A DNA stretch of 64,000 nt. Source: DATFMP01 sp035266845 (GTDB taxonomy: Bacteria > SAR324 > JACQKK01). The notes below the pieces were generated by a model. It was not told where the DNA came from, ran no database searches, and was given only the letters and a program-made list of their open reading frames with translations. This document shows positions 41,454 to 49,136 of this stretch, one piece after another. Within the stretch, counting starts at the first letter, position 1. Every line of letters begins with the position of its first letter. The position numbers and the translations under genes are program-made. The stretch covers positions 1 to 64,000 of the forward strand of contig DATFMP010000079.1 in assembly GCA_035266845.1 (NCBI GenBank), read 5' to 3'.

Positions 41454-42770
41454 CTAGCACGAGCGCGGGGCTCCGTGCCGCAGGAAGTGCGCGGCATCGC
41501 GAAGGGCCTTTGGCTCGCCGAAGCCACCGGCCTTGGTGACCAGCGGCAGGCCCGGCTGCAGGCCGCCCACGGGCCAGCCCAGCGGCAGGCCCGGCAGCAC
41601 CTCCGGCCCCAATTGCAGCGCCTCGCCCTCCAGCGCGCGCAGCGTCGCGCGGGCGATGTCCCCACCCGTGAGCACCAGCCCGGCCAGGGGGCTGCGGCTC
41701 GCCAGCGCCGCCACCAGCGCGCCCAGCGCCGCATTGAGCCGGCCCGAGCGCCGCGCAAAGCGGGCGGGCTCGTCGCTCCCGGGCGCGTCCGGCGCCAGGG
41801 AGACCACCAGCGTGCCGGCGCCATCGGCCGCTGCCCGAGCGAGCGCAGCCACCTGGGCTGCGACCCACGCCTCGGCCTGCGCATCCCAGTCTGGCGCATC
41901 CACAGCGGTCGGCTCCAGCGACAGCCCGAAAACGTCCGGCTCGCCCAACAGCAGTTCCACCTGGGCGTGCGTCACGCCCGTGCGCGAGCCGGCCACCACC
42001 AGCACGGGGCCTGCGCGGGGAAAGTCCGGCGGCAGCGTGGGTTCGCGGGCCTGCGGCAGCAGCCGCCCCGCCAGGGCGTGCGCCAGCCCGGCGGAGCCTA
42101 CGGCCACCAGGGGAGCCACCGGTGCCTCCCAGGCCGCCAGCAGTGCCGCCGCGAGGGTGTCCAGGTGCGCCTCCGTGGCGGCATCGCCCACCACCACACG
42201 CGCGCCACGGCGGCGCAGCTCGCCCAGACGCAACGCCACGCCGGGCCGGCCCAGCTCCAGGTCCACTGCGCCGACCTGCCCCACGCGGCCCAGGGCACCC
42301 AGCAGGGTGGGCAGGTGACTCTCCGGCACCGGGTTGTGCCGGTCGCGTCCGATCTCCGTCTCGTGTACGGGTGTGCCGCGCACCCGCAACACGCCGTCTT
42401 CCACCGTGCGTCCGGCCGGGGGAAACGCCGGACACACCAGCAGGGCGGCGCCCGCTGCCAGCAGCGGCCCCGCCTCCGCGGCCAGGGGGCCGCGCAGGGT
42501 GGAGTCGATCTTCTTGTAGCGCACGGGCCAGCCCGCCGTGGCCAGCCGTTGCCGCCCGGCCTCAACCTGGCGCACTGCCTCGGTGGGCGATAGGTGGCGG
42601 CTGTCCGTGTTCAGCACCACCACGTCCCACGCGGTGGCACCGGCGGCCTGGGCGGGCAGTGGGGCCTCCGCGGCTACCAGCACGAGCACCCGCGCGCCCC
42701 GGGCGGAGAACGCCACGCCCGTATCGCAAGCACCCGTCAGGTCATCCGCCAGCACGCCAAAGGGACTCAT
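41454..42770 (-). CDS. Four-carbon acid sugar kinase (DUF1537/DenK-OtnK-like)
   Basis: A 438-residue cytoplasmic kinase. The N-terminal signature FGVLADDLTGACDTGVAFS with DDLTGA and the substrate-site Arg/Lys (RYKKIDSTLRGPLAAE) is typical of DUF1537 family kinases for threonate, erythronate and related C4 acid sugars. The second domain carries the nucleotide-binding block LVLTGGDIARATLRAL and the glycine-rich end LVTKAGGFGEPKAL. It would phosphorylate a four-carbon sugar acid, which the neighbouring PdxA2 then oxidises. The ATG at 42770 (MSPFGVLADD) is chosen by homology; GGTGGAG precedes it. The gap to pdxA2 is 91 bases. An upstream in-frame extension to 43085 is not conserved. Confidence 0.9.
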   Translation of the reverse strand: MSPFGVLADDLTGACDTGVAFSARGARVLVLVAAEAPLPAQAAGATAWDVVVLNTDSRHLSPTEAVRQVEAGRQRLATAGWPVRYKKIDSTLRGPLAAEAGPLLAAGAALLVCPAFPPAGRTVEDGVLRVRGTPVHETEIGRDRHNPVPESHLPTLLGALGRVGQVGAVDLELGRPGVALRLGELRRRGARVVVGDAATEAHLDTLAAALLAAWEAPVAPLVAVGSAGLAHALAGRLLPQAREPTLPPDFPRAGPVLVVAGSRTGVTHAQVELLLGEPDVFGLSLEPTAVDAPDWDAQAEAWVAAQVAALARAAADGAGTLVVSLAPDAPGSDEPARFARRSGRLNAALGALVAALASRSPLAGLVLTGGDIARATLRALEGEALQLGPEVLPGLPLGWPVGGLQPGLPLVTKAGGFGEPKALRDAAHFLRHGAPRSC

Positions 42771-43005
42771 CGGCTCCACCGGTTGCGGCACAGGCCACCA
42801 CTTAGCGCGCCAAGGATCGCGGCAGGACAGCGCGCACTCACGGTGCTTGTAGCCCAGGTGGGCGGCCAAGGCCAAGCCGTGTGAGGGGGTCCGGCGATGG
42901 GTTGGAACAGGGGGCACGAAACAACAACGGCGGCCGGCCATCCTCATGTTCAGGGGCCGTACCGCCGCACAGGCAGCAGGAGCTGCAATCCGCCGCAGCG
43001 GAAGA

Positions 43006-43152
43006 TCAGGCTTTCGTGGTCTTGGTCGTTGAGGTCGTCGGCGAGGTGGCCGTCTTGCCCGAATGGTCCTTGCCGCAGTTGGCAAAGGCCGCCGGGCTCA
43101 TCACCGCGGCCGTAAACCCAATGACTAACGCGATCGCCAGCAGCTTCTTCAT
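43006..43152 (-). CDS. Small secreted 48-residue Thr/Lys-rich protein
   Basis: A short gene with GGAGG ahead of the ATG at 43152. The product starts MKKLLAIALVIGFTAAVMSP, a clean signal peptide with the cleavage site near AAFA, leaving about 24 mature residues: NCGKDHSGKTATSPTTSTTK then TTKA. One Cys and one His stand next to the new N-terminus, and the rest is Thr/Ser/Lys. There is no lipobox in the usual place. Function is unknown; a secreted peptide or periplasmic tail is possible. It is upstream of and codirectional with the DUF1537 kinase (235-base gap) and divergent from the enolase-superfamily gene. Confidence 0.65.
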   Translation of the reverse strand: MKKLLAIALVIGFTAAVMSPAAFANCGKDHSGKTATSPTTSTTKTTKA

Positions 43153-43256
43153 GGACTGCCTCCGGTTTGGGGTGTCCTTCTGGACATCTCGTGCCGGCTA
43201 TGGTGAGGGTTGGCGGAACATTTGTCAATCCACGCCACCCTGACCGGGACCGCCCC

Positions 43257-44375
43257 ATGGCCACCAAGCCCGCCACCACCGCGCCCAGCCCCATTACGAG
43301 CGTACAGTGCGACTGCTACCGCATTCCGCTGCCCGTGACGCTGTCCGACTCCACCCATGGCGACATCACGCACTTCCAGCTCATCACGGTGCGCCTGCGC
43401 GACCGCGAGGGCGCCGAGGGTCTGGGCTACACCTACACCGTGGGCGCGGGCGGCGTGGCCATCCGTGAGCTCATCCGACGCGATCTGGCGCCGCTGCTGC
43501 TGGGCGCCGAGCCGGAGCGCAGCGAGGCGCTGTGGGAGCGCATGTGGTGGCACCTGCACTACGTGGGACGAGGCGGGCTGGCCATCCACGCCATCTCCGC
43601 GGCGGATATCGCCCTGTGGGATCTCAAGGCACGGCGACAGCGCCTGCCTCTGTGGCGCCTGTTGGGCGGTCATGACCCACGCGTGCAGGCCTATGCGGGC
43701 GGCATCGACCTGCAATTCCCGCTGGATCAGCTTGAGCGCCAAGCGGAGCGCAATCTGGAGGCGGGCTTCCGCGCCATCAAGATGAAGGTGGGCCGGCCGC
43801 GCATGTCCGAGGACCTGGAGCGCGTGGCGGCGCTTCGGCACCTGCTGGGCGAGGACATCGTGCTGATGGTGGACGCCAATATGCGCTGGCGGGTGGACGA
43901 GGCCATCCGTGCCTCGCGGGCCCTGGCCGAGCACGGGGTGTACTGGCTTGAGGAGCCGACCATCCCGGACGACCTGCCCGGCCACGTGCGCATCGCCACG
44001 GAGGGCGCGTTGCCTATCGCCGCGGGGGAGAACCTGCACACGCTGCACGAGTTCAAACGGTATGTGGACGCGGGTGCCGTACACTTCCCGGAGCCGGATG
44101 CCTCCAACTGCGGCGGAATCACGACGTGGCTCAAGGTGGCCCACGTGGCCGAGGCGCACAACCTGCCGGTGACGTCCCACGGCATCCACGATATCCACGT
44201 GCACCTGCTGGCGGCGGTGCCCAACGCCTCGTACCTGGAGGTGCACGGCTTCGGCCTGGAGCGCTTCATTGCCGAGCCCCTGGCCATCGCGGAGGGGGCC
44301 GCGATCGCGCCGGAGCGGTCGGGTCATGGCGTGACGCTGGACTGGGAGGGCCTGGCCACGCTACGGGAAGAGTGA
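43257..44375 (+). CDS. Mandelate-racemase/enolase-superfamily enzyme
   Basis: A 372-residue TIM-barrel enzyme of the mandelate-racemase branch. The KxK base motif is AIKMKVGRPRMSE. Metal ligands are in VLMVDANMRW, YWLEEPTIPDD and IAAGENLHT, and the His of the opposite base is in TSHGIHDIHVHLLAA. The start ATG at 43257 is the first usable ATG. It should abstract a proton alpha to a carboxylate and so racemise or dehydrate an acid sugar or hydroxy acid. Lying by the four-carbon acid sugar kinase and PdxA2, it may supply or remove their substrate, but the substrate remains inference. Divergent from the 48-residue gene over 104 bases. Confidence 0.85.
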   Translation: MATKPATTAPSPITSVQCDCYRIPLPVTLSDSTHGDITHFQLITVRLRDREGAEGLGYTYTVGAGGVAIRELIRRDLAPLLLGAEPERSEALWERMWWHLHYVGRGGLAIHAISAADIALWDLKARRQRLPLWRLLGGHDPRVQAYAGGIDLQFPLDQLERQAERNLEAGFRAIKMKVGRPRMSEDLERVAALRHLLGEDIVLMVDANMRWRVDEAIRASRALAEHGVYWLEEPTIPDDLPGHVRIATEGALPIAAGENLHTLHEFKRYVDAGAVHFPEPDASNCGGITTWLKVAHVAEAHNLPVTSHGIHDIHVHLLAAVPNASYLEVHGFGLERFIAEPLAIAEGAAIAPERSGHGVTLDWEGLATLREE

Positions 44376-44431
44376 GCCGCGCAGTGGGCGCGGCACCGCT
44401 TACCACGCACCAACCGCCGAAGGATCGCCTC

Positions 44432-46159
44432 ATGCCGCTAAGGAGTCGCGCCCCCCTCCACATCGCCCTGGCCCTGCCGGCGGTGTTGCTGGCCGCTGCC
44501 TTGCTGCTGCCTCCGCGGGCCGGCGCCACGCCGCTGCCCCCGCACACCCATCCCTCGCAGTGGGTGCACATCAAGCTGCTGGCCATCAACGACTTCCACG
44601 GGGCGCTGCAGCCGCGCACCGAGCACGGTCGGCCCGTGGGCGGCGCCGCCGTGCTGGCGGCCTATTTGCAGGCGGCGGCCCAGCGGGCGCGCGACGGGGC
44701 GATCATTGTGGAGGCGGGCGACCAGGTGGGCGCCAGCCCGCCCGATTCCGCGCTGCTGCAGGACGAGCCCGCCATCAGCGTGCTGAACCTGCTGGCCAAC
44801 GCGCACTGCACGGCGGCGGACCCGCTGGACCCCGCCTGCAACGTAGTGGGTACGCTGGGCAACCACGAGTTCGACGAAGGCGTGCCCGAGCTGCTGCGCC
44901 TGCTGCACGGCGGCAATGCCACCCACGGGCCGTTCCTGCAGGCGCCCTGGGGCGGGGCGCGCTTCCCGGTGGTCTGCGCCAACGTGGTCGATGCCGCCAC
45001 GGGCAAGCCGCTGCTGCCGCCCTACGTGATCAAACGGGTGCACGGCGTGCCCATCGCGTTCGTGGGGGCTGTACTGCGGGCCACGCCCAGCATGGTCACG
45101 CCTTCCGGCGTGGCGGGCGTGCAATTCACGGACGAGGCCAGCGCCATCAACCGGCAGGTGCGCGCGCTGAAGGCCCAGGGCGTGCGCGCCATCGTGGCGG
45201 TAATCCACCAGGGCGCCCTGCAGATTCCCTTCGAGGGCACCACGCCGGACATCCCCACCTCCCCGCCACGTGGGCCCGTGATGAACATCGTGCGGCGCCT
45301 GGACGATGAGGTGGACGTGGTGATCTCCGGCCATACGCACGCGTTCAGCAATGCCATCGTCACCAACGGCCACGGCAAGCACATGCTCATCACGCAGGCC
45401 TATGCCTACGGCACGGCTTTCGCGGAGATCGACCTGGCCCTGGAGCCGACCACGCACGACGTGGTGGAGCGCTCCGCCCGCATCGTCACCACCTGGGGCG
45501 ATGCGGGGCCAGGGCTGCACCCGCAGCCGCAGGTGGCCGCGCTGGTGAAGGCCGCCGATGCCGCCGTGGCCGTGCGCGTGGACCAGCCGGTGGGCAGGGC
45601 GGCGGCAGCGGTGTCGCGGCGCGAGAACGACTCCGGCGAATCGGCCCTGGGCGACCTGATCGCGGACGCCCAGCGCGCGGCCCAGCACACGGACTTCGCG
45701 TTCACCAACCCCGGCGGCATTCGCGCGGACCTGCCGACCGGGCCGGTGACCTGGGGCGACCTGTTCACCGCGCAGCCCTTCGGCAATGACCTGGTGCGCA
45801 TGCAGCTCACCGGTGCGCAGGTGCTGCGGCTGCTGGAGCAGCAGTGGCGGGGGCAGGCCAAGCCGCGCATCCTGCAGGTCTCCGGCCTGCGCTACGCGTG
45901 GAGCGATCGCAAGCCAAAGGGGCACCGCGTGGTGCAGGCGCGGGATGCGGCCGGAAAGCCGCTCGATCCGCAGCGGGTGTACAGCGTGGTCGTGAACAGC
46001 TTCCTGGCGGCGGGGGGCGACAACTTCTCCGTGTTCACGGAGGGCACCGGGCAGAGTGTCGCAGGCAACGACCTGGACGCGATGGTGGCTTATGTCCGCG
46101 CCCTGCCGCAGCCCTTCCGCGTGGCCACGGACGGTCGCATCCAGCGCCAGGAGCAGTGA
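44432..46159 (+). CDS. Exported 5'-nucleotidase (UshA-like)
   Basis: A 575-residue exported phosphoesterase. A signal peptide (IALALPAVLLAAALLLPPRA) precedes a calcineurin-like domain with metal ligands in LLAINDFHGAL, VVGTLGNHEFDEG, AVIHQGALQ and ISGHTHAF. The C-terminal 5'-nucleotidase domain is at about 380-560 (FTNPGGIRADLPTGPV, VNSFLAAGGDNFSVF). It would release phosphate and nucleosides from nucleotides in the periplasm. The ATG at 44432 has AAGGA upstream; a longer frame from 44126 overlaps the enolase-superfamily gene and is rejected. It follows that gene by 56 bases. Phosphate scavenging would fit control by nearby PhoB-PhoR, but no pho box was found by eye. Confidence 0.9.
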   Translation: MPLRSRAPLHIALALPAVLLAAALLLPPRAGATPLPPHTHPSQWVHIKLLAINDFHGALQPRTEHGRPVGGAAVLAAYLQAAAQRARDGAIIVEAGDQVGASPPDSALLQDEPAISVLNLLANAHCTAADPLDPACNVVGTLGNHEFDEGVPELLRLLHGGNATHGPFLQAPWGGARFPVVCANVVDAATGKPLLPPYVIKRVHGVPIAFVGAVLRATPSMVTPSGVAGVQFTDEASAINRQVRALKAQGVRAIVAVIHQGALQIPFEGTTPDIPTSPPRGPVMNIVRRLDDEVDVVISGHTHAFSNAIVTNGHGKHMLITQAYAYGTAFAEIDLALEPTTHDVVERSARIVTTWGDAGPGLHPQPQVAALVKAADAAVAVRVDQPVGRAAAAVSRRENDSGESALGDLIADAQRAAQHTDFAFTNPGGIRADLPTGPVTWGDLFTAQPFGNDLVRMQLTGAQVLRLLEQQWRGQAKPRILQVSGLRYAWSDRKPKGHRVVQARDAAGKPLDPQRVYSVVVNSFLAAGGDNFSVFTEGTGQSVAGNDLDAMVAYVRALPQPFRVATDGRIQRQEQ

Positions 46160-46175
46160 GGGGCAGGGCGGGCCT

Positions 46176-46191
46176 AATCTGCGGCCAGATT
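46176..46191 (+). terminator. Short hairpin after 5'-nucleotidase gene
   Basis: AATCTG-CGGC-CAGATT is a perfect 6-bp hairpin 17 bases after the stop codon. No T-run follows, so a role in termination is doubtful. Confidence 0.25.
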
Positions 46192-46299
46192 GACGAGGCG
46201 ACCCAGGCGCACGGCGGAGAGGCCGGGCAGGAGCTGTTAAGATCCCGGCGATAAGCGGTGGATGTCCGATGCCGTCATAGAGGCAGCGATGGCTATGGT

Positions 46300-46531
46300 G
46301 GTCGAGCTAGCGGGGCAGATGGGTGGTGCGCGATGCGCCGGGCCACACTGAATCGGTTTTCCAGACCCGCCGGCCCTCAGGACTTGAATCCGGGCACGCA
46401 TTTGCAGACTGTGCGTACGCTGATGCCCAACTCGTCTGCGACCCGAACGGGGACCACCCCTACTGGATTACTTGCCGCACCAGCAGGGCTCGCGTGTGCC
46501 CTGTTGTTCTGGCATTCTTATGGCTGTGCAT
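46300..46531 (-). pseudogene. IS481-type transposase remnant (N-terminal HTH, broken)
   Basis: From the ATG at 46531 the minus strand reads MHSHKNARTTGHTRALLVRQ then VIQ-stop-GW, matching the IS481 family start (consensus like MNSHKNARLTPHGRALLVRR). After GW the frame shifts and continues VRVADELGISVRTVCKC, the helix-turn-helix, then stops at TGA and runs on GPAGLENR, the expected next block. So at least one frameshift and two stops break it. Only about 75 codons remain of the usual roughly 320, with no DDE domain and no terminal repeats seen. The base composition here is slightly less GC-rich than its neighbours. Confidence 0.75.
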
Positions 46532-46595
46532 CCGGGCTTCTTTTTCTTGGGTGATGGATTGAGCACCAAGCCACCACTTCCCAGGAGATATCCGG

Positions 46596-47282
46596 ATGAA
46601 CAACCTTCATCAACTTCACAGCCAGGCGGCCGAGCCATCGAGAGCCGCCCGTGCGGCAGGCCTTCAAGCGTGGCGGCGCGGTGAATCACGATCGAGCAGG
46701 GATGCAAGCGAAATCATGACCTGGGTGTTCGGCTACGGCTCATTGATGTGGAATCCCGGCTTCGCCTGTGTGGAGACGCGGCCGGCCGTGCTGCGCGGAT
46801 ACCATCGCGCCTACATGATGTACTCCACACGCAACCGCGGCACGCCGGAATCGCCCGGTATGGTGCTGAGTCTGGCGCCGGGCGGAGAGTGCATCGGTAT
46901 GGCCCTGCGCATCGAGCCGGGCCGCGAGGCCGAGGCACTCGAGTACCTGGATAAGCGTGAGGGCGAGGGGCGCGCCAACAAGCGCGTGCTCGTGCCCATC
47001 CACTGGGGCGGTGCGGCCAACGGCGCCGCCCAGCACGTGTGGACCTACCTGCCGATCCTCAGCTACAGCAACTACATCTGGGGCGTGCCCATAGAGCGGC
47101 AGGCGGAGTTGGTCGCGCGTGGTTGCGGCAAGACCGGCACGTCCTTCGACTACCTGCGCCTGGTGCTGGAAGAACTCTCCCGGCTGCAGGTGAGCGAGCC
47201 TACGCTGGAGCTCCTCTTCACGCGTGCGCAGCAGTTTCTCAGTGCCGGTGCCAAGCCGGTGCCGGCCGCAGCGGCTGACTAG
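46596..47282 (+). CDS. ChaC-like gamma-glutamylcyclotransferase
   Basis: A 228-residue protein. The substrate loop WVFGYGSLMWNPGF is the ChaC signature, the family's GTP-like clamp for gamma-glutamyl groups. ALEYLDKREGEGRANKRVLV holds the expected catalytic Glu, followed by ILSYSNYIWGVPIERQ. Members break glutathione into 5-oxoproline and Cys-Gly. The ATG at 46596 has AGGAG at a good distance and is used here, but its first 40 residues are not conserved and continue the oddly composed region; the alternative ATG at 46719 begins MTWVFGYGS. It directly follows the IS481 relic, so the insertion may have replaced its original upstream region. Confidence 0.88.
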   Translation: MNNLHQLHSQAAEPSRAARAAGLQAWRRGESRSSRDASEIMTWVFGYGSLMWNPGFACVETRPAVLRGYHRAYMMYSTRNRGTPESPGMVLSLAPGGECIGMALRIEPGREAEALEYLDKREGEGRANKRVLVPIHWGGAANGAAQHVWTYLPILSYSNYIWGVPIERQAELVARGCGKTGTSFDYLRLVLEELSRLQVSEPTLELLFTRAQQFLSAGAKPVPAAAAD

Positions 47283-47511
47283 ACGCCATCCTCCCGCACG
47301 AACGTCGGGACCCCCCGGCGACGCACCTCCTCACGCAGTCCTGACGGGATTACCGAGGCCGTCCCCGCCCCGCTGCCAAGTCGCGCTGGTCTGCGCCTTG
47401 CATCGTGAGGGTCAACCAAAACGGCCGCAGTCGGGTCATAGAGTTGTGGATGCACGTCTGGCCAGCGCGACCCCTGGGTTGCGGCATGTGCCATGCGCAA
47501 GGATGAGGACT

Positions 47512-47733
47512 ATGCCACGTCCAGGCAACAACAAACGTGTGCTCGTGACCGGCATGCGCAAGAGTGGAGATACGGACTACCACTTCAAGATCTTCGGCAA
47601 CCCCACTTCGGCTTTTCCGCCGCTGATCCTCAAGATGTCCCTCCACGAGATGCAGCAGTGGCTGCACCAGACGCAGACCGCGCCGGAAGCCGGCCGGCGC
47701 TCCGACCGGCCCCGGCTGCGCGTGGTGGGCTGA
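47512..47733 (+). CDS. Small basic protein of unknown function
   Basis: A 73-residue protein. It reads MPRPGNNKRVLVTGMRKSGD, TDYHFKIFGNPTSAFPPLIL and KMSLHEMQQWLHQTQ, then an Arg/Pro-rich tail. AAGGA is eight bases before the ATG at 47512; another ATG three codons earlier is possible. The block RVLVTGMRKSGDTDYHFKIF has alternating beta-type hydrophobicity, and KMSLHEMQQWL an amphipathic helix. No membrane segment or metal motif is seen. I do not recognise the family. It stands alone between the ChaC-like gene and the hemolysin-III gene. Confidence 0.5.
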   Translation: MPRPGNNKRVLVTGMRKSGDTDYHFKIFGNPTSAFPPLILKMSLHEMQQWLHQTQTAPEAGRRSDRPRLRVVG

Positions 47734-47919
47734 TCTTCCAGTTCCCCCCGTCGTCAGCCGCCGTCAGAGCCACCTCGCCCATGCGCCGCGTGCCCCGAGC
47801 GATGCAAGGCCCCACGCCATGCCATCTGCCGGTCGTCGCTGGTGCTTCGCGGTCACCCATGTGAAAATCGAAAAAAGGCGCTGCAAGACCGCTTTCCTCT
47901 TGCGCGAGGCCACTCTACA

Positions 47920-48615
47920 TTGAATGCGTCATTGCAGGCTGCAGATGTCCAACCGACTGGGGCACCCGTGTGTCCGGTCTCGGGCCAGTCGGTGGCCGAA
48001 GACTCGCTGAACAGCGCCACCGCCGGTGTGGGCCTGCTGCTGGCGCTGGGCGCGCTACCGGTGCTGGTCGTGGCGGCCAGCCGCTACGGCACCGTGTGGC
48101 ATGTCGTGAGCTTCAGCATCTATGGCGCCTCGCTGGTGCTGCTGTATGGCGTCGCGACGCTGTATCACGCCACGCGGCAGGTGCGGCGCAAGCGGCTGCT
48201 GCAGGTGCTCGATCACGCCTCGATCTACGTGCTCATCGCGGGCACGTACACACCCTTCACCTTCATCACGCTCAAGGGCGGGTGGGGCTGGAGCCTGTTC
48301 GGCGTCGTGTGGGGACTCTCGGCGGTGGGGATTGGCTTGAAGGCTGTCTTCGGGGATCGCTTCGAATTGATCTCCACACTGGTCTACATCGCGATGGGCT
48401 GGCTGTGCCTGGTGGCCGTAGTGCCCCTGGTGCACAATCTGGCCTGGGGTGGGCTGGCGCTGCTCTTTTTTGGTGGGGTTTCCTACACGGCCGGCACGGC
48501 CTTCTATCTGTGGGAGCGCATGCCCTTCAACCACGCCGTGTGGCACCTGTTCGTGCTGACGGGCAGCGTGTGTCACTTCTTCGCCGTGCTCTTCTTCACG
48601 CTGCTGGCCCGGTGA
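47920..48615 (+). CDS. Hemolysin III / PAQR-like membrane protein (YqfA/TrhA family)
   Basis: A 231-residue integral membrane protein with seven hydrophobic segments. The family block SATAGVGLLLALGALPVLVV is followed by SFSIYGASLVLLYGVATLYH, LDHASIYVLIAGTYTPFTF and HAVWHLFVLTGSVCHFFAVL. The conserved His residues (LYH, LDHAS, HAVWH) are the zinc site of the PAQR fold. In E. coli the relative TrhA affects membrane energetics; hemolysis is not generally the native role. The start is unsure: TTG at 47920 with a weak GAGG upstream is used, while GTG at 47969 or an upstream in-frame GTG at 47842 are possible. Confidence 0.88.
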   Translation: MNASLQAADVQPTGAPVCPVSGQSVAEDSLNSATAGVGLLLALGALPVLVVAASRYGTVWHVVSFSIYGASLVLLYGVATLYHATRQVRRKRLLQVLDHASIYVLIAGTYTPFTFITLKGGWGWSLFGVVWGLSAVGIGLKAVFGDRFELISTLVYIAMGWLCLVAVVPLVHNLAWGGLALLFFGGVSYTAGTAFYLWERMPFNHAVWHLFVLTGSVCHFFAVLFFTLLAR

Positions 48616-48639
48616 GCGGGCGGTTCCAATGCCGCCCCG

Positions 48640-49107
48640 CTAAGGCCCACCCACCGCATCGCTCTCGAAACGCCGCAGCCAGCCGGCGAGGAACTCGCGG
48701 ATCGGCTCGGCCAGCACGCCCTCCACCACCTCGATGCCCGCCGCCCGAAGCTCGGCGACGCCGCTGCCCCGCACTTGCGGGTGCGGATCGCGCACACCCA
48801 CCACCACGCGGCGCGGACGCTTGTGCACCAGCATGCTGGAGCACGGTGGCGTGCGGCCCGTAAACGAGCAGGGCTCCAAGATCACGAAGATTTCCTGCCC
48901 CTCGATGGGCACGCCGGCGGCCTCGGCGGCCCGCACTGCCATCACCTCGGCGTGGGAGCCCCCAGGGGGCTGGGTCGCACCCGTGGCCACCACGGCCTCA
49001 CCGTGCACGACCACGCAGCCCACCGGCGGATTGTCACCCGTCCGGCCGGCCACCGAGCGGGCCGCGTCCAGGGCGGCCTGCATGAAGCGTTCGTCGCGCG
49101 AGGGCAT
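48640..49107 (-). CDS. Stand-alone riboflavin-pathway deaminase (RibD N-terminal domain only)
   Basis: A 155-residue cytidine-deaminase-fold protein. NPPVGCVVVHGEAV, the zinc motif SHAEVMAVR, and EPCSFTGRTPPCSSMLV with the second and third Zn ligands match the deaminase half of RibD, which acts on diaminohydroxyphosphoribosylaminopyrimidine. The reductase half of RibD is absent: the gene ends at the point where that domain would start. Either the reductase is a separate gene, or this protein serves another pathway. The ATG at 49107 (MPSRDERFMQAAL) lies 29 bases after metX, so the two are probably cotranscribed. Confidence 0.88.
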   Translation of the reverse strand: MPSRDERFMQAALDAARSVAGRTGDNPPVGCVVVHGEAVVATGATQPPGGSHAEVMAVRAAEAAGVPIEGQEIFVILEPCSFTGRTPPCSSMLVHKRPRRVVVGVRDPHPQVRGSGVAELRAAGIEVVEGVLAEPIREFLAGWLRRFESDAVGGP

Positions 49108-49136
49108 GGGATGCGCGGGCCTGGGCGGCCGCGCCT

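Noticed and set aside
46370..46400. TTGAATCC stretch resembling a tRNA T-loop
   Set aside because: The flanking bases do not pair as a T-stem and no acceptor or anticodon arms are found; it codes for the HTH region of the IS481 relic.
46258..46554. Plus-strand 98-codon frame with a hydrophobic segment
   Set aside because: It is the antisense of the IS481 relic, which has recognisable sequence on the minus strand.
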